Assembly: GCA_947624245.1 (NCBI GenBank)
Contig: CANQJL010000002.1
Span: 1-64,000, forward strand
Direction: 5' to 3'
Length of the DNA: 64,000 nt
DNA from: an uncultured Acetatifactor sp.
GTDB taxonomy: Bacteria; Bacillota; Clostridia; Lachnospirales; Lachnospiraceae
Part shown: positions 18,795 through 28,114 of the stretch, in pieces
How positions within the stretch are numbered: position 1 is the stretch's first letter
How the letters are laid out: every line of letters begins with the position of its first letter
Translations under genes and position numbers: made by a program
The notes under the pieces: generated by a model
What the model saw: the letters and a program-made list of their open reading frames with translations, nothing else
Database searches by the model: none
What the model was told of the DNA's origin: nothing

Positions 18795-21143
18795 ATGGAT
18801 CATAGAGGCAGAGTAGAGCTCTTAGCTCCGGCGGGCAGCCCCGAGGGCTTTTACGGCGCGCTGCGGGCGGGAGCCGACGCGATCTATCTGGGAGGCCGCA
18901 GGTACGGCGCCAGAGCGTATGCGGAGAATTTCACAGAGGAAGAGCTTGTGGCGTGCATACGGTATGCGCGTCTCTTTGGAGTGAAGGTGAACCTGACGGT
19001 CAATACGCTGTTGAAGGAGCAGGAGCTCAGAGAGCTTCCCGAGTATCTGGAGCCGTTCTGTCAGGCGGGCCTGGATGCGGTCATTGTGCAGGATCTCGGC
19101 GTCCTGCAGGTGATCAGGGAACATTTTCCGAATCTTGAGATTCATGCGAGTACGCAGATGACCCTGTGCAGCCGGTACGGCGCCGAACTTTTGAGACAGA
19201 TGGGGGTCAGCCGGATCGTTCCGGCCAGAGAGCTGAGCCTTGAGGAACTGACCGAAATCAAAAAGCAGACGGGGATAGAGCTGGAGACGTTCATACACGG
19301 GGCGATGTGTTACTGTTACTCCGGCCAGTGCCTTTTCAGCAGTATTCTGGGAGGGCGCAGCGGGAACCGCGGCAGATGCGCGCAGCCCTGCCGCCTGCCC
19401 TACACGGTACATACAAAGGAGGAGGACGGCAGAAAGGGCGGGACTGTGAAATACCCCTTAAGTCTGAAGGATATGTGTACCATCGACTGTCTTCCGGCAC
19501 TGATCGAGGCGGGGATCGACTCCTTTAAGATTGAGGGAAGAATGAAGAGGGCCGAGTATGCCGCGGGAGTTACCGCAGTGTATCGAAAATATATCGACAG
19601 ATATTACTCGCTTCGCGAAAAGCTCGGAGCAAAGGAGGCGGCCTGCGCATACCGCGTCCTGGAGGAGGACAGGCGTCTGCTGTCCTCCCTGTATATCCGA
19701 AGCGAGGTGCACGACGGTTATTACAGGAAGCGGAACGGGAAAGAGATGGTCACCCTGGACAGTCCCGCATACAGCGACACGGACGAAGCGCTGCTTGCCG
19801 ATATCCGCAGAAAATACCTTGAGGAGCGTCCCGCGCTTCCCGTGCAGGTGTCCGCAAGCTTTATGACAGGACAGCCCGCGGCGGTGTCGCTTGCGCGAAA
19901 CGGTGCAGAGGGGCGGGCCGTGGGAGAACCGGTCTGTGCTGCCCGAAAACAGCCGATCACGGAGGAGGACCTGAAAAGACAGCTTGGAAAGCTGGGGGAC
20001 AGTCCTTTCTGTGCGGAGAAGATGAAGATACAGGTCAGTCAGGACGCCTTCTATTCTCTGCGGCAGATCAATGAACTTCGCCGTGCGGCGGCGCAGGAAC
20101 TGGAGAAGGCGCTCCTTGCAGGGGACAAGAGAAAAAGGGCTGCCTGCGCCGGAGGGGCTCTGCCGTGCGGCGGATATCCGAAGGAAAATATCGGGGAAGA
20201 ACCGGAGAAAGAGCCGGCAAAAGAACCGGCGAAAGAACCGGCGGAGGAAGCGGATTGGGTGATCTTTGTCCGAACGCAGGAGCAGCTTCTTTCGCTCATG
20301 GAATTTTGCGAAGCGGAGGCGGAAAAGAGCGGCCGCAGGTGGCTTCGCAGGCTGTACGTGGACGCAGGGCTTCTGCTGGCGCACACGGAGGAAGTGCGGC
20401 GGCTCTGCCACAGGATCGGTTCCTGCTGTCCCTGCCGCAAAATGGCCGCCATGCCCTATGTGATACGGGAATCGGATCTTGCCTTTCTTGAAAGGCTGTG
20501 CGGCGTGACGGAGAAGTGCGGGTTCGACGGATATCTGATACGCTCCCTCGACGCGCTTGGATTCCTGCAGAAGAGGCAGGCAGGCGCAAAATGCAGAGCA
20601 GATGCCGGCGTGTACGCATGGAACAGTACAGCGGCCCGCAGGCTGTGCGCACTTGCGGAAGGCTTCTGTATGCCGTATGAGCTGAATGCACGGGAACAGC
20701 ACGCCCTGGCGGACGGACTCGGAACGTGTGCGGACAGGGACGTAATGGAGAAGGTCTTTTACGGGAGGCTTCCCATGATGGTCACGGCGAACTGCGTGCT
20801 GAAGACCATGGACCGCTGCAGAATGCAGGGGAAAAGCGGCACCGGCGCCGGCAGTACAAGGGACTTTGACGGTGAGGGAGAAAGAGTCTGGCTCACCGAC
20901 AGATACCGGAAGGATTTTCCGGTGCTGGCGGACTGCAGTCATTGCACCAACGTCATATACAACAGCGTTCCTTTGGCGCTTCCCGCGGAAGTGGGAAAAT
21001 GGAGGGGAAAGCTTGCCATGCGGCTGGATTTTACGTTGGAATCCGGACAGGAGCTGAAGGCGATACTGAACGCCTTTCTGCACGGCGCAGAGCTTCCGCC
21101 CGGAGAGTATACCACGGGACATGAAAGGCGCGGCGCGGAATAA
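18795..21143 (+). CDS. Peptidase U32-family protein (RNA hydroxylation type), large form
   Basis: 782 residues. Members of the U32 family such as RlhA and TrhP hydroxylate rRNA or tRNA bases, despite the peptidase name. Signature elements: ELLAPAGSPEGF at the N-terminus, AVIVQDLGVLQ, EIHASTQMTL, and the cysteine-rich block HGAMCYCYSGQCLFSS...GRCAQPCR around residues 170-200, which probably binds an Fe-S cluster. The C-terminal half corresponds to the extended (DUF3656-containing) clostridial form. A low-complexity linker of repeated KEPA units lies near residues 470-490. ATG 18795 is chosen because GAGGA lies four bases upstream. The exact substrate RNA is not known. Confidence 0.85.
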   Translation: MDHRGRVELLAPAGSPEGFYGALRAGADAIYLGGRRYGARAYAENFTEEELVACIRYARLFGVKVNLTVNTLLKEQELRELPEYLEPFCQAGLDAVIVQDLGVLQVIREHFPNLEIHASTQMTLCSRYGAELLRQMGVSRIVPARELSLEELTEIKKQTGIELETFIHGAMCYCYSGQCLFSSILGGRSGNRGRCAQPCRLPYTVHTKEEDGRKGGTVKYPLSLKDMCTIDCLPALIEAGIDSFKIEGRMKRAEYAAGVTAVYRKYIDRYYSLREKLGAKEAACAYRVLEEDRRLLSSLYIRSEVHDGYYRKRNGKEMVTLDSPAYSDTDEALLADIRRKYLEERPALPVQVSASFMTGQPAAVSLARNGAEGRAVGEPVCAARKQPITEEDLKRQLGKLGDSPFCAEKMKIQVSQDAFYSLRQINELRRAAAQELEKALLAGDKRKRAACAGGALPCGGYPKENIGEEPEKEPAKEPAKEPAEEADWVIFVRTQEQLLSLMEFCEAEAEKSGRRWLRRLYVDAGLLLAHTEEVRRLCHRIGSCCPCRKMAAMPYVIRESDLAFLERLCGVTEKCGFDGYLIRSLDALGFLQKRQAGAKCRADAGVYAWNSTAARRLCALAEGFCMPYELNAREQHALADGLGTCADRDVMEKVFYGRLPMMVTANCVLKTMDRCRMQGKSGTGAGSTRDFDGEGERVWLTDRYRKDFPVLADCSHCTNVIYNSVPLALPAEVGKWRGKLAMRLDFTLESGQELKAILNAFLHGAELPPGEYTTGHERRGAE

Positions 21144-21165
21144 AAATGTCAGAGGTTTGGATAAG

Positions 21166-22548
21166 ATGCAGCAATATATTATTGAATTGTCGAAATACGG
21201 AATAACGATCTGCATGGTCATGTACACGCTGTTGAGCTTTCTCGGACTTTTCCGAAGAGACGAAAAGATGACGGGCTTTTACGCGGCACAGTGTGTCTTT
21301 ACATTTTTGCTTCAGCTTTTGTGCTTTCTGCACATGGCCCTGGTCAGCGGCAATATGGAGTATGTCTTCTTCTATCTGTTCGCGCAGGTCTTTCTGCTGG
21401 TAGTGGCGATCATGGTGCCGATGATCTACGAGGACGTGAACAGGATGCTGCTCGGCGGCATGTGTATGCTGCTCGGCGTGGGACTGTGCATGATATCGAG
21501 GCTCTCCTTTGACAGAGCCGTGCGTCAGTATATCATCGTGCTGATTTCCCTGATCATCTCCCTGCTGATTCCCTATATGCTGTCGAGATTTCGATTCTGG
21601 AAGAAGATGACGTGGGTATACGGGCTTGTGGGAGTCTTCGTCCTGAGCGCGGTCCTGATCCTGAGCGAGGTGACTCACGGCTCCAAGATCACGTTCACCA
21701 TCACGGTCAGCGTCGGTCAGGTCACGTTTCAGCCCTCGGAATTTGTAAAGATATTGTTCGTGTTCTTCCTTGCCGGAGCGCTCTGGGAGAATGCCTCTTT
21801 TGGGCGCGTGGCGCTGACCGCGGCGGTGGCGGGGCTGCATGTGATCATATTGGTGCTGTCCAGAGACCTGGGAAGTGCGCTCATCTTTTTTGTGGGCTAT
21901 GTCTTTATGGTGTTCATCGCCACAGGAAATTACCTTTACCTGCTTCTCGGCGCGGCGGGGGGAAGCGGTGCGGCATATATGGCCTACAGGCTCTTTGCGC
22001 ATGTGCAGGCCAGAGTTCTGGCATGGCGTGACCCGTGGACCTATCTGGACGATCAGAGCTATGCCATCACGCAGTCGCTTTTTGCCATCGGCGGCGGAAG
22101 CTGGTTTGGCAGGGGACTTTTGAAGGGAACGCCCACCGATATCCCCTATGTCATGGAGGACTTTATCTTTTCCTCTGTCTGTGAGGAGCTGGGAGCCATA
22201 TTCGGCATCTGCATCATTATGGTGTCGCTGTGTCTGTTCTTTGTCATGCTGAAGATATCGTCGCAGATCAAGGACCGCTTCTATCAGCTGATCGTTTACG
22301 GCATTGCGATCATGTACATATTTCAGGTGTTTCTCACCATCGGCGGCGGAACAAAACTGATTCCGCTGACCGGAGTGACGCTTCCCTTTATCAGTTACGG
22401 CGGAAGCTCGGTCATGACTTCCATGATCATGTTCTTTATCGTTCAGGGAATTTATATGCGGCTGCGGCAGGAAGGAGGCAAACGCGGTGGGAAGAAGACC
22501 GTCTCAGGAAAAAACGGAAAACGCGCAGAAAAAGACAGAAAGCAGTAA
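21166..22548 (+). CDS. FtsW/RodA/SpoVE-family (SEDS) peptidoglycan polymerase
   Basis: 460 residues, about ten to twelve membrane segments. SEDS proteins polymerise lipid II and work with a class B PBP, which here is the overlapping downstream gene. Motifs: FQPSEFVKILFVFFLAG, LSRDLGSALIF with the conserved aspartate region, and GVTLPFISYGGSSV near the C-terminus. The C-terminal 25 residues are Lys/Arg-rich and cytoplasmic. The frame opens at 21121 inside the U32 gene. ATG 21166, with AGAGG ten bases upstream, places the first residues directly before the first membrane helix. Whether it acts in elongation, division or sporulation cannot be decided. Confidence 0.88.
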   Translation: MQQYIIELSKYGITICMVMYTLLSFLGLFRRDEKMTGFYAAQCVFTFLLQLLCFLHMALVSGNMEYVFFYLFAQVFLLVVAIMVPMIYEDVNRMLLGGMCMLLGVGLCMISRLSFDRAVRQYIIVLISLIISLLIPYMLSRFRFWKKMTWVYGLVGVFVLSAVLILSEVTHGSKITFTITVSVGQVTFQPSEFVKILFVFFLAGALWENASFGRVALTAAVAGLHVIILVLSRDLGSALIFFVGYVFMVFIATGNYLYLLLGAAGGSGAAYMAYRLFAHVQARVLAWRDPWTYLDDQSYAITQSLFAIGGGSWFGRGLLKGTPTDIPYVMEDFIFSSVCEELGAIFGICIIMVSLCLFFVMLKISSQIKDRFYQLIVYGIAIMYIFQVFLTIGGGTKLIPLTGVTLPFISYGGSSVMTSMIMFFIVQGIYMRLRQEGGKRGGKKTVSGKNGKRAEKDRKQ

Positions 22549-23980
22549 GAGAGCGGGGCAGCGTGACAATCGACTGCCGATCAAAGTGAGCGGCGGCCTG
22601 TTCGCGGTGTTGTTTGCCCTCCTGATAGGGTATCTCGGCCATTTTGTCGCTACCAGCGAGCAGGATATGATCAACAACAGCTACAATTCTCGGCAGAAGC
22701 TGCTGTTGTCGGAAAACTACAGAGGAACGATCTATTCCCGCGACGGAGAGGTGTTGGCGCAGACGGTGAAGGATTCTACACAGAATGAGATACGGGAGTA
22801 TCCCTATGCAAATCTGTTCTCCCATATTGTGGGGTATTCCACGCAGGGACGCATGGGCGTGGAGGATCTGTGCAACTATTACCTGATCAACTCCAATATT
22901 TCTCTGAACAGCAAGGTTGCCAACGATATAGCCGGCAACAAGAATCCCGGCAACAACGTGTACACTACGCTCGATGTGAAGCTTCAGGAGCTGGCGGACC
23001 AGCAGCTTGGCATATACAAGGGAGCCGTCGTAGTGACGGAGGTTCCCACGGGAAAAATACTGGCAATGGTGTCCCATCCGGACTTTGATCCCAATGAGAT
23101 CGAGGTGATCTGGGATTCGCTTCTGGAAGACGATTCCAGCTCCGTGCTGCTCAACAGGGCTACGCAGGGGTATTATCCGCCCGGTTCCACCTTCAAGATC
23201 GTGACGGCGCTTGAGTATATTCGCCAGAATCCCGATACCTACGGCGCGTATTCCTTTAGCTGTCCCGGGTATTACCGACATGGGGACGACCGCATCAACT
23301 GCTATCACGGAACAAGCCACGGAAGGGTGGATTTTGAGAGCTCCTTTGCGAAATCCTGCAATTCTTCCTTTGCGAATATCGGCATGACGCTGGATCGGGA
23401 AAAGTTCGGCGAGACGTTAGATGAGCTTCTGTTCGGCAGGGAGCTGCCGCTGGATCTGCGCTATTCCGAGAGTAAAGCGGAGGTATCCCCCGACACGCCG
23501 GACTGGGAAATGATGCAGGTCTCTATCGGTCAGGGAAAGACCGAGATCACGCCCATACATCTGAACATGATCACCTGCGCCATAGCCAACGACGGTATCC
23601 TCATGGAGCCCTATGTGGTGGACAGAATAGAGAGTGCGGAGGGAAATGTTATAAAGACCTATCAGCCAAAGGAGTACGGCGCTTTAATGACGGAGGAAGA
23701 GGCGCGGATTCTGCGGGAAATGATGACGGCGGTGGTGGAGAAGGGTACGGCCACCAGACTTTCCGGACAGTCCTACACTGCCGCGGGAAAGACGGGCTCC
23801 GCGGAGTATAACAACGTAAAGGGCGACAGCCACGCGTGGTTCACAGGGTTCGCTCCCGCCGAAGATCCGCAGGTCTGCGTTACGATCATCGTGGAGGGAG
23901 CGGGCAGCGGCGGAGACTACGCCGTGCCGATGGCAAGACGGCTGTTCGACGGATATTTCCGAGAGAAGGGAGAACTGTGA
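22487..23980 (+). CDS. Class B penicillin-binding protein (transpeptidase)
   Basis: 497 residues. An N-terminal cytoplasmic tail precedes a single anchor helix at about 37-52, a short pedestal and the transpeptidase domain. Active-site motifs: S234-T-F-K237, S290-C-N292 and K435-T-G. It cross-links peptidoglycan with the SEDS polymerase encoded immediately upstream. The start is GTG 22487, preceded by GAAGGAGG at eight bases. This overlaps the end of the SEDS gene by 62 bases and suggests translational coupling. It is at the short end of the class, similar to PbpA-type clostridial proteins. Confidence 0.92.
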   Translation: MGRRPSQEKTENAQKKTESSKRAGQRDNRLPIKVSGGLFAVLFALLIGYLGHFVATSEQDMINNSYNSRQKLLLSENYRGTIYSRDGEVLAQTVKDSTQNEIREYPYANLFSHIVGYSTQGRMGVEDLCNYYLINSNISLNSKVANDIAGNKNPGNNVYTTLDVKLQELADQQLGIYKGAVVVTEVPTGKILAMVSHPDFDPNEIEVIWDSLLEDDSSSVLLNRATQGYYPPGSTFKIVTALEYIRQNPDTYGAYSFSCPGYYRHGDDRINCYHGTSHGRVDFESSFAKSCNSSFANIGMTLDREKFGETLDELLFGRELPLDLRYSESKAEVSPDTPDWEMMQVSIGQGKTEITPIHLNMITCAIANDGILMEPYVVDRIESAEGNVIKTYQPKEYGALMTEEEARILREMMTAVVEKGTATRLSGQSYTAAGKTGSAEYNNVKGDSHAWFTGFAPAEDPQVCVTIIVEGAGSGGDYAVPMARRLFDGYFREKGEL

Positions 23981-23992
23981 CGACACAGGGGA

Positions 23993-25045
23993 TCACATCA
24001 TTTTGACGATCTCCAAATCAGGATATTCTACCAGATCCAGAATGTCAGAATCCTCGTTCTTCAGGATCGGACGGGACAGTCTGTCGGGGTGGAGGATAAA
24101 TACCTCCCACACCGTTTCGTTGTTCAGGCAGACCTTGGAGCCGATCTGCGCATTTGCGATGCGCTGCATCAGAGGGACAAGGATCTCCGCATCGTACTTG
24201 AAGATATCCTTTTCCAGATGTCCGACGATCTGCAGCGGCGTGAGCGCGCTCCTGTGCGGTCTGGGGGAGGCCATGGCGATGTATGTGTCCACGATAGCGA
24301 TGTAGCGGGCATAGATATTGATTTCCTCTCCCCGGCACTGATGGGGATAGCCGCTGCCGTCCATGCGCTCGTGGTGCATGAGCACGGCGTCCTGCACATA
24401 GGGGTCCAGACCGGCATTTCCGAGCATTGCCCAGCCTATGGCGGGGTGCTTTTTCACGATCTCAAATTCCTCCGGTGTCAGCTTGCCGGGGCGCCACAAT
24501 ACCTCATAGGGCAGCTTCAGTTTTCCGATATCGTAATAAAAACCTGCAAGGATCATGTTCTTTTGTTCCGTTTCCGACATGGAAGCCCACTCGGCAAATG
24601 CGCCCGCCAGAAGAGCGGAGTTCAGCATGTGGTTGAAGGTGAGTTCGTCTTCGTTGGGCGTCAGATTGTAAAGATAGTCCAAAAGCATCGCCTCGGAGGA
24701 GTAGGTGGAGCGAAGATCGTTGTAAATATTCATCAGGGACTGCTCCGGTATCAGCTTTCCGAACGTGGCAAAATCCGTTATCAGCTGCTTGTAGATCGCC
24801 TGATTCGCGGCGTGCTTCTGCTCGAAAAGCTTAAAGTCTTCGGAATAGCGCAGCTTCTCGTAATGGGTCACGGCGAAATCCACATCTTCCATGATGGTGA
24901 CGCACATAACGGAATATTGTTTCAGTTTTTCTATGTTGTTTGCAGTCAGTACGGTTCCTGCGGGAAACAGTACCGTGTCCTGCACGGCAACATCTTCCCC
25001 CAGAGTCATTCCCGGTCCCAGCTCCATTCTTGCGGCGACTCTCAT
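23993..25045 (-). CDS. HD-GYP domain protein with substituted HD motif
   Basis: 350 residues, no membrane segment. The C-terminal region (about 130-330) is an HD-GYP domain: H139, the HP pair at H200, H224-H225-E226 and DGSGYP at 229-234 are present. HD-GYP enzymes hydrolyse cyclic di-GMP. The defining HD pair (usually HDIGK) reads Y171-D172-I-G-K, so one metal-ligand histidine is replaced by tyrosine. The protein may therefore be inactive, altered in metal use, or a c-di-GMP sensor. GGGG-type site before ATG 25045. It is convergent with the PBP gene, with 12 bases between the stops and no terminator. Confidence 0.85.
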   Translation of the reverse strand: MRVAARMELGPGMTLGEDVAVQDTVLFPAGTVLTANNIEKLKQYSVMCVTIMEDVDFAVTHYEKLRYSEDFKLFEQKHAANQAIYKQLITDFATFGKLIPEQSLMNIYNDLRSTYSSEAMLLDYLYNLTPNEDELTFNHMLNSALLAGAFAEWASMSETEQKNMILAGFYYDIGKLKLPYEVLWRPGKLTPEEFEIVKKHPAIGWAMLGNAGLDPYVQDAVLMHHERMDGSGYPHQCRGEEINIYARYIAIVDTYIAMASPRPHRSALTPLQIVGHLEKDIFKYDAEILVPLMQRIANAQIGSKVCLNNETVWEVFILHPDRLSRPILKNEDSDILDLVEYPDLEIVKMM

Positions 25046-25098
25046 CAGTGTTCCCCCCTGTATATCCTCGCATCATTACGCAGTATGTTTATAATTAT

Positions 25099-25127
25099 AA
25101 GATAATGTTAAAATGAAAAATTGTCAA
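25099..25127 (-). promoter_or_regulatory. Promoter for the HD-GYP gene
   Basis: On the minus strand, perfect TTGACA (25127-25122), 17 bases, TATCTT (25104-25099). The leader to 25045 is about 47 bases. Confidence 0.65.
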
Positions 25128-25157
25128 TCGGCATCTTGGCGCGGTCTCGCGCATTCT

Positions 25158-27650
25158 CTATTTTTCCTCCCGAAGCAGCTGCTGCACGGCGAGCACCAGG
25201 AACATATAGTGGGAAGCGCCTCCGCTTATCATATATTCCATCTGCTGCCACAGGAACGGAAAATCCAGAAGCTCCGGAAAATCGGGCCGGATCAGTGCGG
25301 TTCCGGACACCACGCCGCCGGGAATATAGGACCGGTCTGCGCGGTTTAGGCCGTATGCGGTCGTAGCGGACCTTGCGCCCACGCCGGAGGCGAACGAGGA
25401 AGGATTGGAGCCCGGGTGACAGCCGAGGATAAAATTTAACGAGCTGAAGAGAAGCTCCGGTCCAAAGGTGTCGGGAAACGCCCTGTGCAGGAAATAGTAG
25501 CGGCAGCCCATGCGGAGAATCTCCCAGCCGGCGCCCCAGATGCGGGGACGATAAGGGATTCCGTAGGGAGTCTCCAGACTGAGTTCGTCGTAATGGGTCT
25601 TCAGCCCCTTCACGGCCTTTGAGACGGCTGCGGTGAACGTATCGTCGTCCAGCTCCTTTATCACGCGGCAGGCGATCCAGCCCGTATGTTCAATGTTCTC
25701 TGTGATGAAATCCGTCTTTGCGAGCAGGAAGTCTCTGTACTTTTTCTCCCCTGTGGAGAGATATAATTCCGCAGCGGCGTGCACCTTTGGCAGTTCGGTT
25801 TTGGCGCTCTCGACCGTGATCTCGTACAGCTCCTCGGCGACCGCAAGAGTATCCGCGCTCAGGGCGTCATGAAAGCCTCTCAGGGCACGGGCGGCCGCGG
25901 CAAGCTGTGCGGCGCAGGTGAGTTCTCGGGGAGGATTGTCCTCCGTGAACACCAGTCTGTCATCTGTATTCCCCGCGATGCCGTCCGTCATGGCGGCGCT
26001 GTCGCCGAGAAGGACATACTGCCGCAGGTCGCGGCAGATGATGCCGCGGTACAGCCTGCCGAGAGAGCGGTAGGCGCCCACGACGGAAAGCACGCCGTGC
26101 TCCAGCTGCTGCAGAATATCATTTTTGCCGTCCGGCTGATGGATCTCCGTGACTTTCTTTGCCTGATCCACGGTAGTGGCATCGTAGTACACATGAAACG
26201 TCTCATAGACCAGGGCGAGAAGATAGATCTCGCCGGCCTGGGATTCTATTCTCAGATCGAAATCGCCCGCATCGTGCCAGCCGCCTGCGTTCAGGCCCGG
26301 AACGACGTCGCCGCTCTTATATTTGGTCAGGGTGGACGGCCCCTGCATATAGCCGTCGATGTGGTTGTAGTTTACGGGAGCCATGCGCGCGTCGTCATTG
26401 TGGCAAAGGCCGTGCCAGACACGGTATTTTTCGTTCACGCGCATGTGGCACATCTGTACCGGAAGGAAATATTCCAGTACCGGCTGCCACACGCCCCTGT
26501 CGTATAGGTCGGCCGCAATGCGGAATACGGAAGACTCCGAAGCGCCGTAGCGGATCTTGTACAGGCCCTCCTCCTTTACGGAAGAGAAGTCCGCCTGCAG
26601 ATAGCGGTAGCGAAGAAAACACCCCCATTCCCTGAGGGGCGGCGGGGTCAGCTCCTCCTCGCCGTCCGCTGTGATGCGCAGGAGCGAGAGCGTTTCCCGC
26701 TTTTCGTCGCGCTTGTCCAGCTCGATCACCGCGATCTTGGGCTGATCCGGATGATATCCCACCTGGGAGGTCTGCACAACGGGCGGATAAAGCCAATCCT
26801 CCACCACGTTCGGCGTTATGATCCACTGTATGGCGCCCTTGTCCGCGGAGGCGGGAATCTCGCTGCTTATCACGAACCAGCCGTTGTTATGGTTCATGCG
26901 GCCGTCGTACAGCCTGAGCGGACAGGTGAGGCTCTCTATGGTGAAGCGGCTGTAAGGATCGTCGGGACGGACGGTGAAGCGGCGGCCCGATGCGTAGGGC
27001 TCGGCGATCACGTCGTCGGCAATGAGGGGATTGTACTCACGGTTCTCTCCGTCAGCCCTGACGCGGCCGATGCCGAATTCCGTCTCGGGCAGATGCTCTG
27101 TGAGAAGATAATTGCCGGGACGGGTCATGACGGGACCGTTTGGCTGGGGCGGAAAGATTCCCTGCTTATGATCCATGATCCAGGGCTTGCCGAACAGAGC
27201 CCCGGGAAACAGCTCCAGATTAAAAAATAGTCTGCCCGCATATTCCGCAGGGACAGGCTTGTCAAGATCCACCGTCACGGAGACGGACGGACCGCAGGCC
27301 TGCACGGTCACCGAATATTCAAACGCATAATCCGGATAGATTCTGGGATTAAAGCCCTTCAGGTGCGAGTCCACATCGGGATAGCGAAGTCTGGTGACGA
27401 TCCTGCCCGCATTCGCATCTACGGTCCTTTCCCCCTGTCTGGGTACGGGCTGCCACTGGCCGGGCGTGGGCTCGAAACGCACGTCACCGTTTGCGGCCAC
27501 GCGCATACCGTGCATGAGGATACTTACTCCGGACTGGTGCCCCGAAGGATAGATATCGTCGAACGCCATCACATCTACACCCTTGTTCTGAAAATAGCCC
27601 GTCTTCCGGTCAAGAACAAATCCCCCCTGCAGATCATGATTCGCTGTCAT
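25158..27650 (-). CDS. Glycoside hydrolase family 9, cytoplasmic form
   Basis: 830 residues. Region 1-285 is a beta-rich domain I cannot assign. Residues 293-380 match the N-terminal Ig-like domain of GH9 cellulases (QVGYHPDQPKIAVI). Residues 385-830 form the alpha/alpha-barrel catalytic domain, with GGWHDAGDFD (nucleophile-region D460 and D463) and the conserved LGCHPGSNPSSFASGVG near residue 735. The usual C-terminal NEV motif is replaced by WQQMEYMISGGASHYMF, whose glutamate may be the acid. There is no signal peptide, anchor, dockerin or carbohydrate-binding module, so it probably acts on imported oligosaccharides (cello-oligosaccharides or other beta-glycosides). GH9 also includes exo-acting glucosidases and glucosaminidases, so the substrate is open. 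Confidence 0.85.
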   Translation of the reverse strand: MTANHDLQGGFVLDRKTGYFQNKGVDVMAFDDIYPSGHQSGVSILMHGMRVAANGDVRFEPTPGQWQPVPRQGERTVDANAGRIVTRLRYPDVDSHLKGFNPRIYPDYAFEYSVTVQACGPSVSVTVDLDKPVPAEYAGRLFFNLELFPGALFGKPWIMDHKQGIFPPQPNGPVMTRPGNYLLTEHLPETEFGIGRVRADGENREYNPLIADDVIAEPYASGRRFTVRPDDPYSRFTIESLTCPLRLYDGRMNHNNGWFVISSEIPASADKGAIQWIITPNVVEDWLYPPVVQTSQVGYHPDQPKIAVIELDKRDEKRETLSLLRITADGEEELTPPPLREWGCFLRYRYLQADFSSVKEEGLYKIRYGASESSVFRIAADLYDRGVWQPVLEYFLPVQMCHMRVNEKYRVWHGLCHNDDARMAPVNYNHIDGYMQGPSTLTKYKSGDVVPGLNAGGWHDAGDFDLRIESQAGEIYLLALVYETFHVYYDATTVDQAKKVTEIHQPDGKNDILQQLEHGVLSVVGAYRSLGRLYRGIICRDLRQYVLLGDSAAMTDGIAGNTDDRLVFTEDNPPRELTCAAQLAAAARALRGFHDALSADTLAVAEELYEITVESAKTELPKVHAAAELYLSTGEKKYRDFLLAKTDFITENIEHTGWIACRVIKELDDDTFTAAVSKAVKGLKTHYDELSLETPYGIPYRPRIWGAGWEILRMGCRYYFLHRAFPDTFGPELLFSSLNFILGCHPGSNPSSFASGVGARSATTAYGLNRADRSYIPGGVVSGTALIRPDFPELLDFPFLWQQMEYMISGGASHYMFLVLAVQQLLREEK

Positions 27651-27695
27651 ATTGCTCCGCTTTCCGCCGTATTCGGCTTTTTTGTATTCAATGTC

Positions 27696-27723
27696 AATAT
27701 ATCACACGCGATAAAAATGTCAA
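27696..27723 (-). promoter_or_regulatory. Promoter for the GH9 gene
   Basis: On the minus strand, TTGACA (27723-27718), 16 bases, TATATT (27701-27696). Close to consensus. No obvious cre-type operator was found nearby. Confidence 0.6.
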
Positions 27724-27737
27724 TTCCCAGTTTTTTG

Positions 27738-27766
27738 GTTACAAAACGGAATAATTATGTTATACT
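27738..27766 (+). promoter_or_regulatory. Extended -10 promoter for the 27791 operon
   Basis: GTTACA (27738-27743), 17 bases ending in TGT, TATACT (27761-27766). The leader to ATG 27791 is about 18 bases. It is divergent from the GH9 promoter. Confidence 0.5.
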
Positions 27767-27790
27767 GGCGATATAAGTCAGGAGGTCCGC

Positions 27791-28114
27791 ATGTCAAATT
27801 CGGTCGTCTGTCGCCCGAAGCTGTATCTGGGGGACAGTATCAAGGAGAAAAAACTGGATAAGATTATGAAAAGACTGGCGAGCAAGCCTCTCCTCTCCAA
27901 CGTGTACCTGATCGCGATTTCCCGCAACGCATCGGATCAACTGGACATATTCGACGCAAAGCAGCTGGCGCAGAGCTACTATAAGAAACACCCGCCCTAT
28001 GTGGTGGGCATTGCCGGCGACCGTGAGGAGGCTGTGGAGCTGGTAGAGCAGATCGTGCGGGAATGCCTTGCGGCCAGAGGCGATTGTGCTCTGAAGGAGT
28101 ATTTGTCATGTTAG
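27791..28114 (+). CDS. Conserved hypothetical protein
   Basis: 107 residues, no membrane segment or signal. It begins MSNSVVCRPKLYLGDSIKEKKLDKIMKR-type sequence (basic, then hydrophobic VYLIAI) and ends in a helical acidic stretch. I do not recognise a domain. GGAGG lies seven bases upstream of ATG. The stop overlaps the start of the DUF2953 gene, so it is translationally coupled to the ytfI-ytfJ pair and may act with them. Confidence 0.65.
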   Translation: MSNSVVCRPKLYLGDSIKEKKLDKIMKRLASKPLLSNVYLIAISRNASDQLDIFDAKQLAQSYYKKHPPYVVGIAGDREEAVELVEQIVRECLAARGDCALKEYLSC

